From the NCBI GenBank assembly GCA_903934295.1, contig CAIZNI010000052.1, positions 1 through 61,297 on the forward strand: a stretch of DNA of 61,297 bases. Direction: 5' to 3'. This document shows positions 8,434-17,149 of the stretch, piece after piece. Origin of the DNA: an uncultured beta proteobacterium (lineage in GTDB: Bacteria > Pseudomonadota > Gammaproteobacteria > Burkholderiales > Burkholderiaceae_E). Within the stretch, counting starts at the first letter, position 1; every line of letters begins with the position of its first letter. The notes beneath the pieces are model-generated. The model made no database searches, was not told the DNA's origin, and worked only from the letters and a program-made list of their open reading frames with translations. The translations under genes were made by a program, and so were the position numbers.

Positions 8434-8475
8434 AACCCATTGCGAATCGCAATCCATTGCAATTCTTCATGGGTT
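8434..8475. promoter_or_regulatory. Nested inverted repeats upstream of terC
   Basis: AACCCAT (8434-8440) and ATGGGTT (8469-8475) flank two inner palindromes, ATTGCGAATCGCAAT (8439-8453) and ATTGCAAT (8456-8463). The AT-rich palindromes stand out from the GC-rich surroundings and could be a metalloregulator operator or a leader hairpin for the terC gene about 80 bases downstream. The regulator is unknown. The rest of the 8107-8557 interval holds the minus-strand riboswitch and its promoter and terminator; I see no further gene there. Confidence 0.4.
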
Positions 8476-8557
8476 CCTCTCTGGCGCGCCCCGACAATGA
8501 CCCATGAAACGGCGCGGGCATCCGCCCGATACCGGGTTTCTTCAAGGGTCTTTTCCG

Positions 8558-9823
8558 ATGGATATCCTCTCGACACAATTCCTTTCCGCGCTGCTGACGA
8601 TCGTGATCATCGATCTGGTGCTGGCGGGGGACAACGCGATCGTGATCGCATTGGCCGCCCGACGGCTGCCGCCCGATCTGCAACGCCGTGCGGTGATGTG
8701 GGGCTCGGTCGGCGCGGTGGTGGTGCGCAGCCTGATGACGGTGGCGGTGGTCTGGCTGCTCAAGATCCCCGGCCTTCTGCTGGCCGGCGGCGCCCTGCTG
8801 CTGTGGATCGCGCTGAAGCTGATGGCACCCGACGACGGACCCGACGAGGACGGCGTCGCCGGTTCCACGACCTTCCTGGGCGCGATGAAGACCATCGTGG
8901 TCGCCGACGCGGTGATGGGCGTGGACAACGTCCTGGCGGTGGCCGGTGCCGCCCACGGCAGCTACCTGCTGGTGGTGCTGGGGCTGCTGATCAGCGTGCC
9001 GATCGTGGTCTGGGGCAGCACGCTGCTGCTCAAGCTCACCGAGCGCTTTCCCATCATCGTGATGCTGGGCGCCGGCGTGCTGGCCTTCACCGGCGTGAAG
9101 ATGATGCTGTCCGAGCCCCTGATCAAACCCTGGCTGGCCGATGCGCCCTGGATTGCCCCGCTGGCGTGGCTGCTGGGGGTGGGCGGCGTGCTGCTCGCTG
9201 GCGGCGCTCGCCGTTCGTCGGCCACCATCGAGCGCGCACTGCAATCCCACGCCGAACGATTCGCCGCCGACACAGCTGATGGATCCACCACCCTGTCGCA
9301 ATCCCCAAAAGGCAACGAGATGACCCGAGTGCTGGTGCCGGTCGATGGATCGGAAAATTCAATGAAGGCCTTGCGCCATGTGCTCGCCAGCGCGGCAGGT
9401 CAGTCGCTCAAGGTGGTCGTGCTCAATGTTCAACCCGCGCTGACGCAACGCATCGGCCGCTTCGTGCCGGCCGCCAGGCGAGACGACTGGCGGCGCGAGC
9501 GCGCCGAAGCGGCAACCCGTCAGGCGCGCGCGGAACTCGATCGCCAGGGCGTGGCCTGGTCGATGCAGGTGGCCACCGGCCCACGCGCCGAAGCGATCAG
9601 CCAGGCGGCTACCGACAACCATTGCTCGCGAATCGTGCTGGGTACCGCCCGCAAGCACTCGCTTACCCGTCTGCTCGAGAACTCGGTGACCGCGCAACTG
9701 CTCGAGCACTCGCCGGTGCCGGTGGAAGTCCTGGTCGGCCCGCAAGCCTCGACCTGGGAGCGCTGGGGGCTGCCGGCCACGCTGGGCGCCGCGCTGGCCG
9801 CCGCGATCGCGGTGGCGGACTGA
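8558..9823 (+). CDS. TerC-family membrane protein fused to a universal stress domain
   Basis: A single 421-residue frame. Residues 1 to about 235 are a TerC/YjbE-type integral membrane domain with seven or so helices and the conserved acidic motifs AGDNAIVIAL and DAVMGVDNVLAV; relatives export Mn2+. From about residue 255 (MTRVLVPVDGSENS) a complete Usp domain follows, ending with a hydrophobic stretch. The Usp ATP loop GxxGx9GS is degenerate (LGTARKHSLTRLLENS lacks the second Gly), so it may not bind ATP. The ATG at 8558 follows AAGGG by 8 bases. An in-frame ATG at 9320 preceded by AAAAGG could also give a free Usp. The fusion is the unusual point. Confidence 0.88.
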   Translation: MDILSTQFLSALLTIVIIDLVLAGDNAIVIALAARRLPPDLQRRAVMWGSVGAVVVRSLMTVAVVWLLKIPGLLLAGGALLLWIALKLMAPDDGPDEDGVAGSTTFLGAMKTIVVADAVMGVDNVLAVAGAAHGSYLLVVLGLLISVPIVVWGSTLLLKLTERFPIIVMLGAGVLAFTGVKMMLSEPLIKPWLADAPWIAPLAWLLGVGGVLLAGGARRSSATIERALQSHAERFAADTADGSTTLSQSPKGNEMTRVLVPVDGSENSMKALRHVLASAAGQSLKVVVLNVQPALTQRIGRFVPAARRDDWRRERAEAATRQARAELDRQGVAWSMQVATGPRAEAISQAATDNHCSRIVLGTARKHSLTRLLENSVTAQLLEHSPVPVEVLVGPQASTWERWGLPATLGAALAAAIAVAD

Positions 9824-9848
9824 GGCGGACGCTAGTCCGGCGCCAGCC

Positions 9849-9880
9849 CTGACGCAGGCGCCATCGCTGACGCAGGCGCC
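9849..9880 (+). repeat. Short direct repeat after terC-usp
   Basis: CTGACGCAGGCGCC occurs at 9849-9862 and again at 9867-9880. It lies in the 273-base interval between the terC-usp stop and the convergent nitronate monooxygenase. No gene is visible in that interval. Confidence 0.6.
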
Positions 9881-10054
9881 GCCCCCGCGTCACCTGGGCG
9901 CACGGCCATCGCGTGCATCGGCACATCAGCGGGCATGGTGTGGCGTCTCGCTTGGCACGGTGGCGTCTTCTGGCCTGACTTCGAATGGATTCACATCCTT
10001 TCATGCGGTCGGGCTGCCGGCTCACCGGTGGCGAGGAATATTGACTCCCACAAT

Positions 10055-10079
10055 TTACCCCCTTCGTGCACAGGGGTAA
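10055..10079 (-). terminator. Candidate terminator hairpin for nitronate monooxygenase 2
   Basis: TTACCCC and GGGGTAA form a 7-base stem with an 11-base loop, 17 bases after the stop of the minus-strand nitronate monooxygenase. The trailing sequence is AT-rich (AATTG) but has no clear U-run, so the assignment is tentative. Confidence 0.35.
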
Positions 10080-10096
10080 GGGGACTCGCGCCAGTG

Positions 10097-11092
10097 TCAG
10101 GCGGTTCGCGCCGCCACCGCCCGGACCAGCCCGCCCGCCGCCTGCGCCGCGGCCCGGTACTCGGCGCGGGTACGGGCCACCAGCTCGGCCACGCCGATCA
10201 CGTCCCGAACCCCCGACACCGAATGGCCGGCGCTCCAGATGTCAGTCCAGCGGACCGCGCCGGTGCTGCCGCCCTTGCCGTAGAGCGCCTTGGCGCGCTC
10301 GGGCGCCAGGTCGTCGGGCAGGTTGGCCGGATCGAGGCCGGCCGCCCGGATCGAGGGACGCAGCATGTTGGTCTCCAGACCGGTAAAGGCCTTGGACAGC
10401 AGGACATCGTCCAGCCGGCTGTCGACCAGCATCTGCTTGTAGCCGTCGACCGCCATGCTCTCGTGGGTGGCGATGAACCGGGTGCCCATGTAGGCGGCGT
10501 CGCAGCCCAGCACCTGCGCGGCCAGCAGTGCCGCACCGTCGGACACGCCGCCCGCCAGCACCAGCGGACCGTCGAAGAACTGGCGCACCGCCCGCACGAA
10601 GGCGAAGCCGTTGGCCCAGCCGGTCTGCCCGCCCGCACCCGCGGTGAGCAGGATCAGCCCGTCGACGCCGGCGGCCACCGCCTTCTCGGCGTGGCGCACG
10701 GAGGCGACATCGCACAGCACCAGGCAGCCGATGTCGTGCAGCGGGGCCACCACCGGATCGGGCGGGCCGACGCTGGTGATCACCATCTCGACCCGGTGGC
10801 GCAGCAGCACCGCGAGTTCCTCCTGCAGCGACTCGCGACGCATGATCAGGTTCGGGCAAAAGGGCGCGTCAGTCGGTCCCAGGGCGGCTTCGATCCGGGT
10901 GATCCAGGCGTCAAATTCCTCGGGCGTTCGGCAGTTGGCGGTGGGAAACGAACCGATCACCCCGGCCCGGCAGGCGGCGATCACCAGCTCGGGGCCGGAA
11001 ACCCGGAACATCGGCGCGGCGATCAGCGGCAGGCTCAGGCGCGAGCCCAGGCGGGCCATCAGCCGGCCGGCGGGCTGGACATCATTGGTCAT
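10097..11092 (-). CDS. Nitronate monooxygenase family flavoprotein (copy 2)
   Basis: A 331-residue NMO-family FMN barrel paralogous to the protein at 6709-7695: SLPLIAAPMFRVSG at the N-terminus, the AGAGGQTG loop and GCDAAYMGTRFIATHES near the C-terminus. At the position of His158 in copy 1 this protein has Gln156, so the proposed catalytic base is absent and classical nitronate chemistry is doubtful. The start is ATG at 11092; longer upstream reading frame is antisense to benE and has no family similarity. It is divergent from benE with a 175-base gap. Confidence 0.82.
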   Translation of the reverse strand: MTNDVQPAGRLMARLGSRLSLPLIAAPMFRVSGPELVIAACRAGVIGSFPTANCRTPEEFDAWITRIEAALGPTDAPFCPNLIMRRESLQEELAVLLRHRVEMVITSVGPPDPVVAPLHDIGCLVLCDVASVRHAEKAVAAGVDGLILLTAGAGGQTGWANGFAFVRAVRQFFDGPLVLAGGVSDGAALLAAQVLGCDAAYMGTRFIATHESMAVDGYKQMLVDSRLDDVLLSKAFTGLETNMLRPSIRAAGLDPANLPDDLAPERAKALYGKGGSTGAVRWTDIWSAGHSVSGVRDVIGVAELVARTRAEYRAAAQAAGGLVRAVAARTA

Positions 11093-11267
11093 GGCAGACC
11101 CCTCTGTGGGAAAACCCCGATCTTGCCAGCCCTGACGCCCCCACGAGCCCGGCGACGGGCGAATGCGCGGCTTACCGGACGCGGCGTGGCGTTCGGGGAG
11201 CGACGTGGCCTCCCGGCCGCGGCACCGCCGATGGACGGCAGCCGGTCCGTCGGGGAGAATCGCCGCC

Positions 11268-12476
11268 ATGACCGAACCCTTCGCCCGCCCGCTGACCACA
11301 CCGTCCCGGGTCGCGCGAGACGTCGGCATCGTCCATCTGGCCAACGGGCTGATGGGCTTCATCTTCGCGGCCACCGGCCCGGTAGCGGTGGTGCTCTCGG
11401 TGGGCAGCCGTGGCGGGCTGTCGCAGGCCGAACTCGCCTCCTGGGTCTTCGGCGCCTTCTTCGTCAACGGCCTGCTCACGCTCCTGGCGTGCTGGCTGTA
11501 CCGCACCCCGCTCGCCTTCTTCTGGACGATACCGGGCACCGTGCTGGTCGGCCCGGCGCTGGGCCATCTGCGCTTTGACGAGGTGGTGGGCGCCTTCATC
11601 GCCACCGGCGTGCTGATGGTGGTGCTGGGCGCCTCGGGTTGGGTGCGGCGCGCGATGGGTGCGGTGCCGATGCCGATCGTGATGGCGATGGTGGCCGGGG
11701 TGTTCCTGCGCTTCGGCACCGACCTGATCCGGTCGGTTCACCAGGACGGCCCGATCGCGCTGCCAATGGTGGCGGCGTTTCTGGCGCTGTCGGCCTGGCC
11801 GGCGGCCGGCCGCCGGATGCCGCCGCTGATCGGCGCGCTGCTGGTGGGTGCACTCGCGGTGGCGGTGTCGGGCCGCTTCGACCCTGGTGCGATGGGGGCC
11901 ACGGTCCTCGCGCAGCCGGTGCTGCAGATGCCGGCCTGGTCGTGGCGGGCGATGGTGGAACTGGTGGTGCCGCTGGCGATCACCGTGCTGGTGGTGCAAA
12001 ACGGGCAGGGCGTGGCCGTCCTGAAAGCGGCCGGGCACGATCCGCCGGTCAACGCGGTGACGATGGCCTGCGGCGGGTGGTCGATCGCGGCCGCCTTCGT
12101 GGGCACGGTGTGCACCTGCCTGACCGGCCCGACCAATGCCATCCTGTCGTCGTCCGGGGAGCCGACGCGTCAGTACACCGCCGGCCTGGTGGTGGGCGCG
12201 CTGGCGATGGTGTTCGGGCTGTTCTCGCCGCTGTTCACCGGCGCAATGCTGGCCACCCCGCCCGCCTTCATCGCGACCCTCGCCGGGCTGGCGATGCTGC
12301 GGGTGCTGCAGACCGCGTTCGGCACCGCCTTCGAGGGCCGCTTCGCGCTGGGCGCGCTGGTCACTTTCCTGGTGACGGTGGCCGACATCGCGGTGCTCAG
12401 TGTCGGCGCCGCCTTCTGGGGCCTGCTGGCGGGTTTCGCGGTGTCGTGGCTGCTGGAGCGCCCCGCCCGCACCTGA
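11268..12476 (+). CDS. benE: BenE-family benzoate/H+ symporter
   Basis: Inner-membrane protein of 402 residues with about 12 hydrophobic segments, showing family blocks near residues 35-60 (GFIFAATGPVAVVLS), a mid-protein VVQNGQGVAVLKAAG and TCLTGPTNAILSSSG. BenE proteins import benzoate by proton symport, but no benzoate degradation genes are in this window, so another aromatic acid is possible. The ATG at 11268 is preferred over one 105 bases upstream because the intervening residues are basic and low-complexity, unlike the family N-terminus. Confidence 0.85.
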   Translation: MTEPFARPLTTPSRVARDVGIVHLANGLMGFIFAATGPVAVVLSVGSRGGLSQAELASWVFGAFFVNGLLTLLACWLYRTPLAFFWTIPGTVLVGPALGHLRFDEVVGAFIATGVLMVVLGASGWVRRAMGAVPMPIVMAMVAGVFLRFGTDLIRSVHQDGPIALPMVAAFLALSAWPAAGRRMPPLIGALLVGALAVAVSGRFDPGAMGATVLAQPVLQMPAWSWRAMVELVVPLAITVLVVQNGQGVAVLKAAGHDPPVNAVTMACGGWSIAAAFVGTVCTCLTGPTNAILSSSGEPTRQYTAGLVVGALAMVFGLFSPLFTGAMLATPPAFIATLAGLAMLRVLQTAFGTAFEGRFALGALVTFLVTVADIAVLSVGAAFWGLLAGFAVSWLLERPART

Positions 12477-12715
12477 AATGGCGCAGTGCGGTATAGTTCG
12501 GTCCGCGACGGTCAATAACCAGTCTTTTTCGTCGCAGTCACAGGCCCTCGCGTCCTGCGCCCCTCGCGGCGCTTCCTGACCAGCCCTCGACCCTCCCCTA
12601 GCTTCGTCGTCTGCCTGACTGGTGCCGCCGGACTTCACCGTCCACGCGCCGCTGAGGTCATTGTCGACCCACGGTCCCGATGCGGCCGGTCGACGCGCCA
12701 CCTCCCTGAGGCGAC
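12477..12715 (+). promoter_or_regulatory. Leader/promoter region of the RNA helicase gene
   Basis: A -10-like TATAGT (12492-12497) would start transcription near 12504, giving a leader of about 210 bases. GCGACG (12505-12510) and CGTCGC (12530-12535) could pair at the extreme 5' end around a T-rich stretch. Long structured leaders are common for cold-inducible DEAD-box helicases, but no clear -35 element is visible. No gene is seen in this interval. Confidence 0.35.
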
Positions 12716-14419
12716 ATGTCCTTTGCAACTCTCGGGCTCTGCGAGCCCCTCGTCCGCGCTGTCAACGAGTGCGGCTACACCGAACCCACCCCCATCCAGG
12801 TCCAGGCCATCCCGGCGGTCCTCAAGGGCGGCGACCTGCTGGCCGCGGCCCAGACCGGCACCGGCAAGACCGCCGGCTTCACCCTGCCGATCCTGCAGCG
12901 CCTGGAAATGACCCCGGCGGTCAAGCTGCCCAACGGCCGTCACCCGATCCGCGTGCTGGTGCTCACCCCGACCCGCGAACTGGCCGCGCAGATCCATGAA
13001 AGCGTGCGCGACTACGGTCGCCACCTCCACCACACCGCCGCCTGCGTGTTCGGCGGCGTGAACATCAATCCGCAGATCACCCAGCTGCGCGGACGCGTCG
13101 ACATCCTGGTGGCCACTCCCGGCCGCCTGCTCGACCACGTCGGCCAGCGCACCGTCGACCTGTCGCATGTGGAAATCCTGGTGCTCGACGAAGCCGACCG
13201 CATGCTCGACATGGGCTTCATCCACGACATCCGCAAGGTGCTCAAGCTGCTGCCGGCGCGCCGCCAGAACCTGCTGTTCTCGGCCACCTTCTCCGACGAG
13301 ATCCGCACGCTCACCCAGGGCCTGCTGAACAACCCGGCCACCGTCGAAGTCGCGCGCCGCAATGCGCCCGCCGAAGCGGTCGAGCAGACGGTGATCGAGG
13401 TCGAGAAAGGTGCCAAGCGGGCGGTGCTCTCGCACCTGATCCGCACCCGCCAGTGGTTCCAGGTGCTGGTGTTCACCCGCACCAAGCACGGCGCGAACCG
13501 GTTGGCCGAGCAGCTGGGCAAGGATGGCATCGAAGCGATGGCGATTCACGGCAACAAGAGCCAGAACGCCCGGACCCGCGCGCTGGCGCAGTTCAAGGAA
13601 GGCTCGCTGCAGGTGCTGGTCGCGACCGACATCGCCGCCCGCGGGCTGGACATCGAGGAACTGCCGCAGGTGGTGAACTACGAGCTGCCCAATGTGCCGG
13701 AAGACTATGTGCACCGGATCGGACGCACCGGCCGTGCCGGCGCGAGCGGACGGGCGCTGTCGCTGGTGGCCAGCGATGAGCGCAGCGAGCTGCACGACAT
13801 CGAGCGCCTGCTCAAGCGCCAGCTTTCGCGCGAAGTGATCGATGACTTCGACATCGGCGCGGCCAATGCCGCGGCCCGGGCCGCGGGACCGGAGCGAGAT
13901 GAGCGCGACGACCGCCCGCGTGGCGGTGGTCGCGGTCAGCGCGGCAGCCCGCGCTCGGGTCCCTCGCGGCCAGCCGGTGCGGGTGCCAGCCGCCCCTCGG
14001 GTGCGCCTGGCGCCGGCCATCGCGGTGCGAGCAGCACCAGCCGTCCGGCCGGCGCCAGCGCCGCATCGAGCGGCGGTGCGCGAGGCCCCGGCGGCAACCC
14101 GGGACGCGGCGCGGGCGACGGCAGCAGCCGTGGCACAGGCGGTCCCGGTGCGCGTTCGGGCGGCCCGGGCACGCGTTCGGGCAGCGGCGGCGGTCGCGGC
14201 CCGGGCGGCCGTTCGGACGCCGGCCGCGGTGCGGCAGGCGGTTATCGCAGCGACTCCGCTCCCCGCTCGGACGCGCCGCGCGCCGCCGAGCCGGTGCGCA
14301 GCGAATCGCCCGCCGCACCGCGGGCGGCCGATAACGGCGCGGGCGACAGCGCACGTCGACCCGCCACCGGCCTGGGCGCCGCCCTGATGTCGGTGATCAC
14401 CCGGCCCTTTTCACGCTGA
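12716..14419 (+). CDS. rhlE: DEAD-box ATP-dependent RNA helicase, RhlE type
   Basis: Cytoplasmic RNA remodelling enzyme of 567 residues. In order: Q motif ([11 protein letters not shown]), Walker A (AQTGTGKT, residues 45-52), [22 protein letters not shown], the helicase C block [13 protein letters not shown] and [10 protein letters not shown]. Residues from about 390 to the end form a low-complexity Arg/Gly/Ser/Ala-rich tail of about 175 residues, probably for RNA binding or condensate formation, which is longer than the core family needs. GAGG lies 5 bases before the ATG. Likely roles are ribosome assembly and mRNA decay, especially in the cold. Confidence 0.93.
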   Translation: MSFATLGLCEPLVRAVNECGYTEPTPIQVQAIPAVLKGGDLLAAAQTGTGKTAGFTLPILQRLEMTPAVKLPNGRHPIRVLVLTPTRELAAQIHESVRDYGRHLHHTAACVFGGVNINPQITQLRGRVDILVATPGRLLDHVGQRTVDLSHVEILVLDEADRMLDMGFIHDIRKVLKLLPARRQNLLFSATFSDEIRTLTQGLLNNPATVEVARRNAPAEAVEQTVIEVEKGAKRAVLSHLIRTRQWFQVLVFTRTKHGANRLAEQLGKDGIEAMAIHGNKSQNARTRALAQFKEGSLQVLVATDIAARGLDIEELPQVVNYELPNVPEDYVHRIGRTGRAGASGRALSLVASDERSELHDIERLLKRQLSREVIDDFDIGAANAAARAAGPERDERDDRPRGGGRGQRGSPRSGPSRPAGAGASRPSGAPGAGHRGASSTSRPAGASAASSGGARGPGGNPGRGAGDGSSRGTGGPGARSGGPGTRSGSGGGRGPGGRSDAGRGAAGGYRSDSAPRSDAPRAAEPVRSESPAAPRAADNGAGDSARRPATGLGAALMSVITRPFSR

Positions 14420-14515
14420 TCGTCCGGCGCCCGCGGCACCGCGCCGCCGGCGCCTCGCGCCGGATCGGTGATCCGGCGCGCCACGACGACTTTCTCCGGT
14501 GAGGACATCGAGCCC

Positions 14516-15436
14516 ATGGACCCGATCCTGGAAGACCTGAACAAGAAATACGTCGGCCGCACGCCGCACATGCGCGACATCGGCATCCGCATCACCGGCA
14601 CGGACCGGGCGCGCGGCACAATGGTGCTGCCGGCGCGCGCCGACTGGCTGGGCGATCCGGCGCGCGGGGTGCTGCACCCCGGGCCGATCACCGTGCTGGC
14701 CGATTCGGCCTGCGGGCTGGCGGTGGGCTCGGCGATCGAACGGCGCATTCCCTACGCCACGCTCGATCTGCGGATGGATTACCTGCGCCCGGCCAGCCTC
14801 GACCTCGATGTCCACTGCGAAGCCCACTGCTACCGGGTGACCCGCAGCGTGGCGTTCATCCGCGCCGAGGTCTGGCAGGCCGACCGCGACCAGCCGATCG
14901 CCTCCGCGCAAGCGTCGTTCATGCTGTCCACGCCACCCGGCACCCGGCCGTCGGCGCCCGGCGGCATTACCACCGCGCCGCCCCCGGAAACGCCCGCCAG
15001 CGCGGGTCCCGCCTGGCTGGCGCCGGCGACCAGCGACCCGGTCATGGCCGACCGGCCGGTGCCCTATCTGGACTATCTGGGCATCCGGGTGTCGCAGGCC
15101 GACGGCCAGCCGCTGTTTCGCATGCCCTACCAGGAAAAGCTGATCGGCAACCCGCGCCTGCCCGCGCTGCACGGCGGGGTGATCGCCGGGTTCTCGGAAA
15201 GCGCTGCGATCCTGCAACTGGTGCACACGCTGCGCGGCCAGAAGCTGCCCAAGAGCATCGATTTTTCGATTGATTACCTGCGCGCCGGCCGCCCCGAGGA
15301 GACCTTCGCCAGCTGCGAAGTGATTCGCCTCGGATCACGGGTGGCGATGGTGCAGGTGCGCTGCTGGCAGCGCAGTCCCGACTATCCGATCACCGTGTCG
15401 CGCGGGCATTTCCTGCTGGCCGAACCCGACGCCTGA
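14516..15436 (+). CDS. Tandem hotdog-fold thioesterase (PaaI-like)
   Basis: A 306-residue protein with two PaaI/4HBT-type hotdog domains, residues about 20-140 and 180-300, joined by a Pro/Ala-rich linker (about 141-175). Each half repeats the pattern LHPGPITVLADSA or LHGGVIAGFSESA followed by a YATLDLRMDYLRPA or SIDFSIDYLRAG strand. It would hydrolyse acyl-CoA thioesters; substrate unknown. The GGTGAGG at 14499 supports ATG 14516 over a GTG at 14468. It is transcribed in the same direction as rhlE but is functionally unrelated to it. Confidence 0.82.
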   Translation: MDPILEDLNKKYVGRTPHMRDIGIRITGTDRARGTMVLPARADWLGDPARGVLHPGPITVLADSACGLAVGSAIERRIPYATLDLRMDYLRPASLDLDVHCEAHCYRVTRSVAFIRAEVWQADRDQPIASAQASFMLSTPPGTRPSAPGGITTAPPPETPASAGPAWLAPATSDPVMADRPVPYLDYLGIRVSQADGQPLFRMPYQEKLIGNPRLPALHGGVIAGFSESAAILQLVHTLRGQKLPKSIDFSIDYLRAGRPEETFASCEVIRLGSRVAMVQVRCWQRSPDYPITVSRGHFLLAEPDA

Positions 15437-15448
15437 GGCGTCGGATCG

Positions 15449-15497
15449 GGCGCCCGGATTGGGCGCCCGGATCGCCAGGCGCCCGGGCACCCGCGCC
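15449..15497 (+). repeat. GGGCGCCCGGAT repeats between convergent genes
   Basis: GGGCGCCCGGAT occurs twice in tandem and a related GGCGCCCGGGC follows. The units are self-complementary (GGGCGCCC) and sit between the converging thioesterase and thiolase-like genes, so they may fold as a bidirectional transcription stop. Confidence 0.4.
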
Positions 15498-15501
15498 AGG
15501 C

Positions 15502-17040
15502 TTAGCCTGGCACGAACACATTGCGCCCGTCGACCTCGCTGACGGTGCCGGGTCGTCCGAGGCTGTCGCGGTTCTGCAGGTCCCACAGCGTGGCCGGATC
15601 GGCCGGCGTGTTGGACATGAAGCGCTCACCGGTGGCGACCAGCCGCCCGACCACCACCCCGAACTCGGGGCCCTTGCGGCCGTGCATCACGGTGTAGGTC
15701 TCGACCTTGGCTGCGCCGGACGGGGTGTTGGTGAAGGGCGCCTTGGGCAGGGCATCGAGCCGCGACTGCAATTGGGACGGGCTTTCGCGCGCCCAGCTGC
15801 CGGCCACCGGCGCGGTCGAGTAGACCCCGAACGAGTGCTTGGTGACGTAGTTGCCGTTGGCGGTCACCAGCCCGAAGCTGCCGGGCCGCGAGCGCACCCG
15901 GCGCAGCATCTCGACGATCGAATGGGTGACGTAGTTGTTGCCCGGCCCGCCGAAGAACGGCAGCCCCCCGGTGACGGTCAGTCCGCGCGGATCGTCCTCG
16001 GCCACCCCCAGCTCCTGGCAGCCGATCTGCACCGCCGACGAGAAGCAGCTGTACAGGTCCAGGAAGGTGAAGTCCTCGATGCGCCGCCCGGCCATGTCGA
16101 GCGCCTGCCGTGAGCCTTCGCGGATCGCGGGCGAGGAGTGCAGGTTGATGCGCTCGGACGCGTACCAATGGTCGTGGCCGTCGGCACAGCCATGCAGGAA
16201 TACCCAGCGGTTCTCGGGGATGCCCAGCGCGCGGGCCTGGCCGACCGAGGTGATGACCACCGCGGCGGCCTGGTCGATGTAGGCGTTGGAGTTCATGAAC
16301 CGTGGATACGGGAAGCCGATCCAGCGGTTCTCGTCGTCGACGGTGATCAGCCGCTCGGCGCTGAAACCCTCGCGCCGGGTGGCCAGCGGATTGGCCGCGG
16401 CGACCTTCGCGAACCCGGCCATCAGGGTGCCGATCGCCTTCATGTGCTCGTCGATGCCGCGGCCGCGCGCGCCGCGGATCGCGTTCTCGAACAGCGGATA
16501 CATGGTGATGGCGGCGCGCATGTTGTGGCGCTCCTCCTCGTCGCTCCAGCCGCGCCGCGGGTCACCGATCAGTTCGGGCTCGCCGCCCGGGTTCTCGTTC
16601 CACACATCGGTGATGCCCGCGCGCTCGGCCCCGTACTGGGTGCGCAGCGCCTCGCCGCCGCACAGCAGCGCGGCCCGCATCTCGCCGCGTGCGATCGACT
16701 CGGCGAACCGGTTGACCAGGTACTGCGGCATGTTGCCGCCGGCGTAGGAATAGATGAAACGCCCCGGGTTCAGGCCCAGCCGGCCGGCCACGCTGCGCGG
16801 CGGATTGGTCGAGGTGCCCAGCTTGGTGGCGAAGCGCCACGAGGTGTCGGCGAACGAGCGGATCATCGCCACCGTGTCGATCGCCGCGCCGATGCCGGAC
16901 GCGCCGGTGTCCTCGAGCGCCAGGCGGCTGGCCTGCGCGATCAGGTCGTAAGGCGAGCGGGCCTGCGACACCGGCGTGTCGAGGTCGGTGATGTCGCCAC
17001 AGCCGACGAGAATCGGCATCCGGTCATCGAGAGCTGCCAT
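15502..17040 (-). CDS. Thiolase-like protein lacking the canonical nucleophile
   Basis: A 512-residue protein of the acetyl-CoA acetyltransferase/SCP-x thiolase-like group. At the place where a thiolase has its acyl-accepting cysteine there is YAGGNMPQYLV (about residues 99-109) with no Cys. The second half keeps HGCADGHDHWY, LYSCFSSAVQIGCQEL and GGLPFFGGPGNNY, the degenerate forms seen in this subgroup. Thiolytic activity by the classical mechanism is therefore unlikely. Neighbours do not reveal a pathway. It diverges from the racemase-like gene with 109 bases between the starts. Confidence 0.82.
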   Translation of the reverse strand: MAALDDRMPILVGCGDITDLDTPVSQARSPYDLIAQASRLALEDTGASGIGAAIDTVAMIRSFADTSWRFATKLGTSTNPPRSVAGRLGLNPGRFIYSYAGGNMPQYLVNRFAESIARGEMRAALLCGGEALRTQYGAERAGITDVWNENPGGEPELIGDPRRGWSDEEERHNMRAAITMYPLFENAIRGARGRGIDEHMKAIGTLMAGFAKVAAANPLATRREGFSAERLITVDDENRWIGFPYPRFMNSNAYIDQAAAVVITSVGQARALGIPENRWVFLHGCADGHDHWYASERINLHSSPAIREGSRQALDMAGRRIEDFTFLDLYSCFSSAVQIGCQELGVAEDDPRGLTVTGGLPFFGGPGNNYVTHSIVEMLRRVRSRPGSFGLVTANGNYVTKHSFGVYSTAPVAGSWARESPSQLQSRLDALPKAPFTNTPSGAAKVETYTVMHGRKGPEFGVVVGRLVATGERFMSNTPADPATLWDLQNRDSLGRPGTVSEVDGRNVFVPG

Positions 17041-17149
17041 CTTCGTTCATCTCCTGAAGGGGTTGGAGAGATACGATACCCGCAGACGGGGCCGGCGGCG
17101 GGCCGCGCCTTGTCCATGTGCAATTATTGGATTTTTCCCGAGGCAAGCG

